This document shows, one piece after another, positions 1 to 6,211 of a stretch of 54,751 nt of DNA (position 1 is the first letter of the stretch; each line of letters opens with the position of its first letter). Made by a program: the position numbers and the translations under genes. Location of the stretch: positions 1 to 54,751 of the forward strand of contig JAWVFT010000041.1 of NCBI GenBank assembly GCA_033855775.1, read 5' to 3'. Below the pieces are notes generated by a model. That model was not told the origin of the DNA. It saw only the letters and a program-made list of their open reading frames with translations, and searched no databases. Source of the stretch: DASVTR01 sp033855775 (lineage in GTDB: Bacteria > Acidobacteriota > Blastocatellia > Pyrinomonadales > Pyrinomonadaceae).

Positions 1-73
1 TGTGCCTCAAGAGATTCGAGCAGCATGGTCCAGATTTTAACACAGGCAGAGCTTCTTTAGCTTCACAATGCGG

Positions 74-481
74 CTACTGCGCGCTCGCTGCCTCCTGCAA
101 CCTGGTCGCTGCCCGCTCGTACTCTTCCCGGCTGAGGCTGATATAGGATTGCTGTCTTAGCGAGCGGAGTAAATCACGATGAGGGGTGCTCACTTCGTTG
201 ATATGCACGCCCTTAGACGCGGGCATTTTCTCCAGATACTCGATGTCCACGCGATACGGCCAGCGCCCGTTCTCATCAGGGTTCCCGCTGGCTTGATAAA
301 CTTCACTCTTGACTTCAGCGATGGCGAAGACACGATTCTGCCTCCCAACGGCGTAAAGAATCATGTGGTCGCCGGAATGGACGCGAGCCGGTCTGCGCGA
401 GAAATCCACATAGCTCCGCTCGTAAGGTTCCGGGCAAGCCTCCTGAGTCGGGCCAATCATCTTCAGCCAAAGTCCGCTCAT
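74..481 (-). CDS. PUA/EVE-like small protein
   Basis: Encodes about 135 residues. The first third has a stretch reading GDHMILYAVGRQNRVFAIAEV and the middle has WPYRVDIEYLEKMP, a pattern like EVE/PUA-fold proteins, which often bind modified bases or RNA; that assignment is by eye. The ATG at 481 is preferred over a TTG at 499 because GAGGA lies about 8 nt upstream of it. It begins 38 bp after the dnaN stop on the same strand, so it may be the last gene of a dnaA-dnaN transcript, where many bacteria have recF. There is no signal peptide or membrane segment. Function is not known. Confidence 0.7.
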   Translation of the reverse strand: MSGLWLKMIGPTQEACPEPYERSYVDFSRRPARVHSGDHMILYAVGRQNRVFAIAEVKSEVYQASGNPDENGRWPYRVDIEYLEKMPASKGVHINEVSTPHRDLLRSLRQQSYISLSREEYERAATRLQEAASAQ

Positions 482-519
482 GAAATCCGTCCTCGACAAG
501 CGCCGAGTTTATCCTCTCC

Positions 520-1632
520 TCAAATGCGCATCGGCATGATGACGTACTTGTAATCGTAGTCGCCGTCGCCCGCCGGGCTCAGTTGAGCTTGAGAGTTGCC
601 GTCCTTAAATTCGAAGGAGACTTGGCCGTCGCCGATGACGTTGAGGAAATCCTGTAGATATTGCGCGTTGAAGCCGATGTCTGTTTCGTCGCCGGTATAC
701 TCCGTGGCGACCACTTCCTGAGCTTCGCCTTCTTCCGCGTTCTGTGAACTGATTTGCAGTTGGTTCGGGGCCAGATGAAAGCGTATGGCGTGCGTGCGGT
801 CGTCGGCCATGGTCGAGACGCGGCGAATCGCCTGATTGAGTTGCGCGCCCTCGAAGACGATTGATTTATCGTTGCCCTTCGGCATCACCATCTCGTAGTT
901 CGGGAACTGCCCCGTCAGCATTCTGGAAATCAAGAGACGCGAGCCGACTTCAAAGTAAATGTGGTTCGCGTCGGAGCCCAGATTAATCTCGCCTTCGTAA
1001 TTGGCCGTCAATTTGGTTAGCTCCGCCAGCGTCTTGCGTGGGATAAGAGCGTCCAGGGGGGCTTGGGGCTCGTTTTTCCCCAAATCCTGGCGCGCGATAT
1101 AGGCTAGGCGGTGTCCGTCGGTTGTGACCATCTTTGCGCCCGTTTTATCGAGCATGAATTTCGCGCCCGAAAGCGTGTAGCGCGATTCCTCCTGCGTGAT
1201 GGCGAAGATGGTTTTGTCTATGAAGGATTTGAAGACCTCTGCGGGAAACTTCATCGGGGCGGATTTGAAGCTTGGGACTTCCGGGAACTGCTCGCGCGGT
1301 AAGCCCATCATCTTCGAGCTGAAGCGCTCGCACTTGACCGTCACCCAATCGTTGGCCTCCTTGCGAAAGCTGACGGCGGAGTCCGCGAGCAAGCGGGAGA
1401 TGTCGAACAGCTTGCGGGCCTGCACGCAGATGGCGCCGGGGACTTTAATCTCGGCTTCGGTTTCGCAGCGGATGGTCACGTCCAAATCCGTGCCGATGAT
1501 GCGGATGGTATTTTCGCCGACCGACTCTATCAGGATGTTGGAGAGGACGGGGATGGTGTTCTTCCGCTCAACGATGCCCTGCACGAAGCCAAGCTCTTTT
1601 TGCAGAGCGTTCTTGCTGATACTAAATTCCAT
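520..1632 (-). CDS. dnaN: DNA polymerase III beta sliding clamp
   Basis: Encodes a 370-residue beta clamp, the ring that tethers the replicative polymerase to DNA. The N-terminus (MEFSISKNALQKELGFVQGI) and the internal pattern of three repeated clamp domains are typical, including TDGHRLAY near residue 175 and a C-terminus ending VIMPMRI, close to the usual VMPMR-[IL]. Length is normal for the family. AGAGGAG stands just upstream of the ATG. It lies downstream of dnaA on the same strand, with the origin between them, as in Bacillus. A PUA-like gene rather than recF follows. Confidence 0.97.
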   Translation of the reverse strand: MEFSISKNALQKELGFVQGIVERKNTIPVLSNILIESVGENTIRIIGTDLDVTIRCETEAEIKVPGAICVQARKLFDISRLLADSAVSFRKEANDWVTVKCERFSSKMMGLPREQFPEVPSFKSAPMKFPAEVFKSFIDKTIFAITQEESRYTLSGAKFMLDKTGAKMVTTDGHRLAYIARQDLGKNEPQAPLDALIPRKTLAELTKLTANYEGEINLGSDANHIYFEVGSRLLISRMLTGQFPNYEMVMPKGNDKSIVFEGAQLNQAIRRVSTMADDRTHAIRFHLAPNQLQISSQNAEEGEAQEVVATEYTGDETDIGFNAQYLQDFLNVIGDGQVSFEFKDGNSQAQLSPAGDGDYDYKYVIMPMRI

Positions 1633-2015
1633 TGATTAACTCCTCTAAAAGAATGATGAATTGCATACTATCCTGCTCTCAACCGTCTTCCCAAACACAA
1701 CTCGCCTTTTACTATTAATACTAATTAAATAACTATATTTATATATAGTAGTAGTAGTAGGGCCTGTGGAAATGTGGAAAAGTCACTTTACTGTTGAGAG
1801 CAAAGGAATTGTTTTGCACAGGGGCTGTGGAAATCGCTGTGGAAATCTCTCTCGCCCTGTGGAAATAAACGCCTGCCTGAAAGTTTTCCTCGATTTCCAC
1901 AGGCGCTTTTCGGTGGCGCCTGTGGAAATGTGGAAAACTCAAGATTAAATCTTCTGTCCAAAGAGCTTAACTGATTCGCGTACTGTGGAAAACATTTGCC
2001 CTGAAAATCGTGTAA
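1633..2015. other. oriC: Chromosomal replication origin (oriC), dnaA-dnaN intergenic part
   Basis: This 383-bp gap between dnaA and dnaN has no gene. It contains at least seven TGTGGAAA/TTTCCACA boxes, an AT-rich stretch at about 1707-1745 and a TAG repeat. The 20-mer starting GCCTGTGGAAATG occurs twice (1762-1781 and 1918-1937). This position, the box density and the unwinding signature match established bacterial origins. The boxes differ from the E. coli consensus TTATCCACA by TTTCCACA; one perfect consensus copy lies inside the dnaA 3' end (2102-2110). Confidence 0.9.
1707..1781 (-). promoter_or_regulatory. Basal unwinding system: DnaA boxes, DnaA-trio run and AT-rich DUE
   Basis: Read on the minus strand, TTTTCCACA (1781-1773) and TTTCCACA (1772-1765) are followed by GGCC (1764-1761), then five CTA trinucleotides (1760-1746, TAG on the plus strand), then an almost pure AT stretch to about 1707. 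This is the order box, GC spacer, DnaA-trio, AT-rich DNA described for the B. subtilis origin, and it points the same way, towards dnaN. DnaA would load on the single strand over the trios and open the AT-rich part. Confidence 0.85.
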
Positions 2016-2110
2016 CTACTTGCAAAGGTTATCCATAAGGTCGCTAACGACCCTGTGGAAATTCGGATCCTTCAAAACAAGGGCTTCAATTTTTTCCACA
2101 CTGTGGATAA
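1826..2110. promoter_or_regulatory. DnaA-box cluster running into the dnaA 3' end
   Basis: Boxes seen are TGTGGAAAT at 1826-1834, 1838-1846 and 1858-1866, ATTTCCACA at 1893-1901, a tandem pair at 1921-1937, TGTGGAAAA at 1984-1992, TTATCCATA at 2029-2037, TGTGGAAAT at 2054-2062, TTTTCCACA at 2092-2100 and the perfect consensus TGTGGATAA at 2102-2110. The last four lie within the coding end of dnaA, so the origin overlaps the gene. Most boxes face the same way, with two in the opposite orientation. Confidence 0.8.
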
Positions 2111-3497
2111 CTGTCGTGTGGTGCTTGCCGCCGAACTCGCGTCCTACCTCTGGGAAGCTGTGTTTGGTCAAGCGCTTGCACAGGTACATGGCGACCTGGC
2201 GCGGGACGGCGATTTGGCGCGCGTTGTTTTTGGATTTCAACTCGTCCACGCGCAGGCGGTAGTGTTCGGCAACGACCCTTTGAATCTGTTCGATGGTGAT
2301 GCCGGCGGGTTGGTCGTCCGTGGCTATGTTGCGTATGGCGTCCTGCGCGAGCATCTTGGAGATGGGGACGCCGCGAAGGCTTGAGATAGCGACGAGGCGG
2401 ACGAGCGAGCCTTCGAGTTCGCGTATGTTGCTCTTGACCTTGCTGGCGATGAAGAAGGCTACGTCGTCCGGCAGGCTAACGCCGTCGAGGTCTGCTTTGC
2501 GTTTGAGGATGGCGACTTTGGTTTCGAGGTCGGGCGGCTCCATGTCCGCGATTAGGCCCCACTCAAAGCGAGAGTGTAGGCGTTCTTCGAGCGTGGGAAT
2601 CTCGCGCGGCGGGCAGTCGGAACTGATGACGATTTGCTTCTGCCCGTCGTAGAGAGCGTTGAAGGTGTGGAAAAACTCTTCCTGCGTGCGCTCTTTTCCG
2701 GCCATAAACTGTATGTCGTCCATCAGGAGCACGTCTATGGAGCGGTACTTTTCCCTGAAGGTCTGCGTCTTGTCGTAACGAATGGCGTTAATCAATTCGT
2801 TCATGAACTTCTCTGCGGAGATGTAGGACAGGCGCAGGTGTCGGTTCCGCTCTTTGATGGCGTGACCGGCGGCGTGCATCAGGTGCGTTTTGCCCAGGCC
2901 GACGCCGCCGTATATATATAAAGGATTGTAGGTCTTGCCCGGAGCCTCTGCAACGGCTAGGGATGCGGCATGAGCAAATTGATTGCAAGAGCCGACGACG
3001 AAGGTTTGGAAGGTGTACTTCGGATTGAGGGAAAGCTCAATCGGCTCGATGTCAACGAAGGTGGTCGCCCCCGGTGTGAGGCCGTCGGATTCGGCGGCTT
3101 CGAGCAGCGTGAAGAGGCTCGACGTTTTACCTTTTCCATTGGAGGCGGGCGACTGCGGCATGTTGAAGGCGGCGTTGGCGGCTGAGTCCGCGGCTTCCTG
3201 CGCGTCGTCCACAATTTTCTGGGCGGCCTGCTCGCGCTCGTCGTCAATCATCCAGTCCACTTGGTAGTCGTCCATGTGGACTTCTTCGAGCGACTCGTCC
3301 AGAACTTCGGAATAGTTGGAACTGACCCAATCTTTAACGACCTGATTGGGGGCGCGCAGGCGCAGGACATGCCCGGAGTCGTCGCAGCCCTCGAAGCGTA
3401 TGGGGCGAAACCACGTCTCGAAGCTCTGGCGGTTGAGCCGTTTTTCGACGGCGCTCAGGATGTCGCTCCAGATTCTATTTTCTATCGCTGTGCTCAT
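2016..3497 (-). CDS. dnaA: Chromosomal replication initiator protein DnaA
   Basis: Encodes 493 residues. Domain I is seen at the N-terminus (IWSDILSAVEKRLNRQSFETWF). A low-complexity linker lies at about residues 90-150. The AAA+ domain has Walker A GGVGLGKTHLMHA and Walker B VLLMDDIQFMAGK. The C-terminal domain IV has the box-binding signature KHHTTVIHSVEKIE. It opens the origin by binding the boxes on both sides of its gene. AGGAAAAGG lies upstream of the ATG. The promoter region has more boxes (3669-3702), which suggests autoregulation, and a 24-bp palindrome. Confidence 0.98.
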   Translation of the reverse strand: MSTAIENRIWSDILSAVEKRLNRQSFETWFRPIRFEGCDDSGHVLRLRAPNQVVKDWVSSNYSEVLDESLEEVHMDDYQVDWMIDDEREQAAQKIVDDAQEAADSAANAAFNMPQSPASNGKGKTSSLFTLLEAAESDGLTPGATTFVDIEPIELSLNPKYTFQTFVVGSCNQFAHAASLAVAEAPGKTYNPLYIYGGVGLGKTHLMHAAGHAIKERNRHLRLSYISAEKFMNELINAIRYDKTQTFREKYRSIDVLLMDDIQFMAGKERTQEEFFHTFNALYDGQKQIVISSDCPPREIPTLEERLHSRFEWGLIADMEPPDLETKVAILKRKADLDGVSLPDDVAFFIASKVKSNIRELEGSLVRLVAISSLRGVPISKMLAQDAIRNIATDDQPAGITIEQIQRVVAEHYRLRVDELKSKNNARQIAVPRQVAMYLCKRLTKHSFPEVGREFGGKHHTTVIHSVEKIEALVLKDPNFHRVVSDLMDNLCK

Positions 3498-3585
3498 GGC
3501 CTTTTCCTATCGCGTCTTTAAGGATTTGACTTTCAGCGCGGGCCGGAAGCCGTGTCAAGAAACGATACACAGTCTTAACGCATCA

Positions 3586-3609
3586 TCTCTCAAGAAATTT
3601 CTTGAGAGA
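3586..3609. promoter_or_regulatory. Perfect 24-bp palindrome upstream of dnaA
   Basis: Twelve bases starting TCTCTCAAGAAA are followed by their exact reverse complement with no spacer, ending 89 bp before the dnaA start codon. A perfect dyad of this length without a T-run is more like an operator for a dimeric regulator than a terminator. The cognate protein is unknown. Confidence 0.6.
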
Positions 3610-3668
3610 GAGCGGCGAAGTGTTGAAAACGCACCCGCTTGGTCTGATTTCCGGCTTCACTTTGAAAG

Positions 3669-3702
3669 TTTTCCACAGGTTTTTCCACAGGCTTGTGGAA
3701 AA
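3669..3702. promoter_or_regulatory. DnaA-box cluster upstream of dnaA
   Basis: Two direct TTTTCCACA boxes (3669-3677, 3681-3689) and one inverted TGTGGAAAA (3694-3702) lie about 170-205 bp upstream of dnaA. With the dnaA-dnaN boxes this gives a bipartite origin, as in B. subtilis. Possible roles are dnaA autoregulation and loop formation between the two clusters. Confidence 0.8.
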
Positions 3703-3997
3703 CATCAGGAAACTTAAAGTAACGCTTTAAGTATTTCTTTTTCAATTACTTACGGACTTTTTTGTGCTCCGAAACGGGGCGCAGACTAGCATAATCCACG
3801 ACCAGAAGCAAGAGAAATCCACAGGCACTCGAAAATATTTTTCGACTCCTCAAAGAGTCCCTCTTTTTGTTAGGTTTTTGCCATCCGGCAACCGCCCCGC
3901 AATCTATTTTGAATGATTTCGGAACATAATACGAGCCACCGCCAACGATGAAAGGCGGCGTCTATTGCGTCTTAGAGCGTTGAAAGGCGCTGAAATT
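3703..3997. other. AT-rich non-coding stretch
   Basis: No gene is seen. The part 3715-3770 is AT-rich and directly follows the upstream DnaA boxes. A weak hairpin with GACTC arms (3844-3859) is followed by a short T-run (CTCTTTTTG). The remainder up to the repeat array has no recognisable signal. Confidence 0.4.
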
Positions 3998-4235
3998 AGT
4001 TGGAGTGACGCGTCACTCCGTGGAGCGGCGGCGTCACTCCTTTAAGTGGTGGCATCACTCCGTGGAGCGACGCTGCCGCTCCACGGAGTGAAGTCACCGC
4101 TCCGTGGAGTGGTGGTATCACTCCGTGGAGCGAAGCCATCACTCCACGGAGTGACGCCACCACTCCGATAAGTGACGGCTTCGCTCCACGGAGCGCGTGG
4201 CCGCTCCCTTAAGCGGTGGCGTCACTCCCTGAAGG
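3998..4235. repeat. 21-bp tandem repeat array with a hairpin in each unit
   Basis: About ten units of 21 bp, starting at 4011, follow a partial unit (3998-4010). The core is CACTCCGTGGAGTG or CACTCCACGGAGTG, whose six-base arms CACTCC and GGAGTG can pair in most units. Arms vary in step (CGCTCC with GGAGCG), which suggests pairing is kept. There are no spacers, so this is not CRISPR. One frame stays open from 4009 to a TAA at about 4210 and would give a heptad like ITPWSGG, but it has no start codon. The tenth unit has lost one base. The following gene starts at 4409. Confidence 0.85.
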
Positions 4236-4408
4236 TTTCAGCGGCGGCGGCCTGAAAATTCGCTGCTCTAACAAAAAAAATTGCTTTTTTAGTTACAATA
4301 TAGTGCTATGATATGGCCTTCTAACATCTGAAGTTTGCCCAGTAGCTTCGCTAAGTACAACCGAAATGCAACTTACAGCCGCAATTGGAGCGGCAAGGAG
4401 GTTCACTT

Positions 4409-5071
4409 ATGCCGGACTACATTCCAGATTCCGACGCGGATTTTGACCTGTGGCGCAGTTCTTTCGATAAATATCTGAAAGACAACCTCGCATCATTAGG
4501 GCTGGTAGCGGGCGACATCGCCACGCTCAACGCCCTGCAAACCGCATGGGGGAGCACATTTGGCGATTATCTCAGCAAAAGGGCGCAGGTCGATGCCGCT
4601 TTGCAGGCCAAAACTAATAGTCGCCTGGAACTTGAGGAAGCGATTCGCGCTCTCGTTCGTCAACTTCAGGCCGACCCGAACACGACGAACGAGCAGCGCG
4701 CGGGGCTTGGCGTGACGGTGCCGGACACGACGCGGACGCGCGTTTCCATCCCGACCAGCATTCCCACCGGGCAGATAGACACGTCCCTTCCCCTGCAACA
4801 CTCCGTAGACTTCCGCGACGCGCTGACCCCGAATCGCAAGGCCAAGCCCGAAGGCTGCAAGGGCTGTCAGGTCTGGTATTTCATCGGCGAGCAGCCGCCC
4901 GTCAGCATTGACGACTACAAATACGCCGCCACCGATACCAGCACGCCCTACGTCCTCCACTTCGGCCTCGAAGACGCGGGCAAGACCGTCCACTACCGCC
5001 TCCGCTGGGTCAACACACGCGACGAACCCGGCCCTTGGTCCGAACCCATCACTGCCACCATCACCGGCTGA
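4409..5071 (+). CDS. Uncharacterised protein with C-terminal fibronectin-III-like domain
   Basis: Encodes 220 residues. The ATG at 4409 is chosen because AAGGAGG (4395-4401) precedes it; an in-frame TTG lies at 4385. Residues 1-90 are helical, with a pattern like DADFDLWRSSFDKYL and alanine/glutamine-rich helices. After a Thr/Pro-rich link, residues 140-220 end in YRLRWVNTRDEPGPWSEP, which looks like a fibronectin type III strand pattern. A CKGC pair lies near residue 150. There is no signal peptide. It resembles a family of hypothetical proteins seen in Planctomycetes and Acidobacteria, of unknown function; that recollection is from memory. It stands alone between a repeat array and a terminator. 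Confidence 0.75.
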   Translation: MPDYIPDSDADFDLWRSSFDKYLKDNLASLGLVAGDIATLNALQTAWGSTFGDYLSKRAQVDAALQAKTNSRLELEEAIRALVRQLQADPNTTNEQRAGLGVTVPDTTRTRVSIPTSIPTGQIDTSLPLQHSVDFRDALTPNRKAKPEGCKGCQVWYFIGEQPPVSIDDYKYAATDTSTPYVLHFGLEDAGKTVHYRLRWVNTRDEPGPWSEPITATITG

Positions 5072-5091
5072 ATTTCGTTTAGCCCACAACC

Positions 5092-5130
5092 AAAGCGGCG
5101 AGCCTCGTTTGAGACTCGCCGCTTTCTCTT
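5092..5130 (+). terminator. Rho-independent terminator
   Basis: The 11-bp arms AAAGCGGCGAG (5092-5102) and CTCGCCGCTTT (5115-5125) enclose a 12-nt loop and are followed by CTCTTTCC. It ends transcription of the preceding Fn3-like gene. Confidence 0.85.
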
Positions 5131-5274
5131 TCCTGAAAGACGCTCTATATCGCCTCGGCAGAGTCTTTCACCTCCGCCATCGCGGAAGCTATTACTTCAT
5201 CCTTTATGACGAACCCCGCGCGGCTCTTGTCTATTCATGCTCCCGGTGGCCTTCTCTTTGTCTGTGCCCTGTTC

Positions 5275-5303
5275 TTGACAGAAAGCGCGGCTGCCTTTAG
5301 TCT
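5275..5303 (+). promoter_or_regulatory. Possible sigma-70-type promoter for rpmH
   Basis: A perfect TTGACA (5275-5280) is followed after 17 bp by TAGTCT (5298-5303), 34 bp before the rpmH ATG. The -10 match is weak (three of six). Confidence 0.4.
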
Positions 5304-5336
5304 TACTCTTTTCGTTTTAATGGAGAATCCTTAACT

Positions 5337-5483
5337 ATGTCTAAACGCACCTTTCAACCGAACAATCGCCGCCGCGCCAAGACGCACGGCTTCAGGGCGC
5401 GCATGGCGACCAAGAATGGCCGCCTGGTCTTAAAGCGACGCCGCGCCAAGGGGCGCAAGCGTCTCACGCCGTCGCATTACTAA
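5337..5483 (+). CDS. rpmH: 50S ribosomal protein L34
   Basis: Encodes a 48-residue, strongly basic protein starting MSKRTFQPNNRRRAKTHGFR and containing RARMATKNGRLVL and RRRAKGRKRLTPSHY. This is the classical L34 pattern and length. It is too short for most gene finders' cut-offs. It leads the conserved rpmH-rnpA-yidD-yidC-jag-mnmE-mnmG block. Confidence 0.97.
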   Translation: MSKRTFQPNNRRRAKTHGFRARMATKNGRLVLKRRRAKGRKRLTPSHY

Positions 5484-5494
5484 GAAGCCCTTTT

Positions 5495-5884
5495 GTGCTT
5501 GCGCGCTACGGTTTGCCCAAAGAAACACATCTACGCAACTCCGGCGAATTTCAACGCGTCTACGCCGCCGGGAGACGCTACGATGGACGGTACCTTTCGG
5601 CCTTCGTGCTCGACAACCAATTGCCGCATCATCGCTTCGGCATCACGGCTTCGCGCAAAGCCATCGGCAACGCCGTCGAGCGCAATCGCTCCAAGCGACT
5701 GCTCCGCGAAGCCTTTCGCTTGAGCGCGGAGGCTCTCGCAGAGATGCAGGGCAAGTATGATTGGGTCTTGAACGCGCGGCGCGCTCTGCTTGACACGAAG
5801 CTCGACGCCCCGCTCGCAGAGTTCCAACGAATCGTCGCCCGCGCCGCCAGTGATGAAGCTCGCGTCGAGGCTGCGGGAAGCTGA
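5495..5884 (+). CDS. rnpA: Ribonuclease P protein component
   Basis: Encodes 129 residues from a GTG at 5495, 11 bp after rpmH. The RNase P protein signature is seen as RFGITASRKAIGNAVERNR followed by SKRLLREAFR, the conserved basic RNR-motif helix that contacts the catalytic RNA. It acts with RNase P RNA in 5' maturation of tRNAs. Length is normal. The C-terminal 15 residues are Ala/Glu-rich and not conserved. Confidence 0.95.
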   Translation: MLARYGLPKETHLRNSGEFQRVYAAGRRYDGRYLSAFVLDNQLPHHRFGITASRKAIGNAVERNRSKRLLREAFRLSAEALAEMQGKYDWVLNARRALLDTKLDAPLAEFQRIVARAASDEARVEAAGS

Positions 5885-5887
5885 GCA

Positions 5888-6106
5888 GTGAAGGCAGTGA
5901 GAATTGTTCTCGTCTCACTTTTAAGATTCTACAAGGCAGCCATCTCGCCTCTGCTTCCACCTTCCTGTCGTTTCGTCCCAACCTGTTCCGAGTATGCGCG
6001 CGAAGCCATCGAGCGACACGGCGCGTTGCGCGGCTCATGGATGGCAGCGCGACGCATCCTGCGCTGCCACCCGTTTCACCCCGGCGGCTACGACCCTGTA
6101 AAATAG
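5888..6106 (+). CDS. yidD: Membrane protein insertion efficiency factor YidD
   Basis: Encodes 72 residues from a GTG at 5888, directly after rnpA. The family signature is complete: RFYKAAISPLLPPSCRFVPT, then CSEYAREAIERHG, and RCHPFHPGGYDPV. The small amphipathic protein sits at the inner membrane face and helps YidC-dependent insertion. It keeps the usual position between rnpA and yidC. Confidence 0.96.
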   Translation: MKAVRIVLVSLLRFYKAAISPLLPPSCRFVPTCSEYAREAIERHGALRGSWMAARRILRCHPFHPGGYDPVK

Positions 6107-6118
6107 TTTCCCGCGAGC

Positions 6119-6141
6119 GCGCGCGAAACCTGTTCGCGCGC
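6119..6141. other. GC hairpin between yidD and yidC
   Basis: GCGCGCGAA (6119-6127) pairs with TTCGCGCGC (6133-6141) over a 5-nt loop. No T-run follows, so it is probably a stability or processing element rather than a terminator. Confidence 0.4.
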
Positions 6142-6211
6142 CCACTCGTTATATCGTTACATGATTACTGAACTGTTTGATTGAAAGCGTCCCCGACACC
6201 GATTAAAGCAA

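Noticed and set aside
3844..3868. Terminator-like hairpin before the 21-bp array
   Set aside because: The stem has only 5 bp and lies far from any upstream plus-strand gene end; too weak to call.
3998..4235. Possible CRISPR array
   Set aside because: Units are 21 bp and directly adjacent, with no unique spacers; no cas genes are near.
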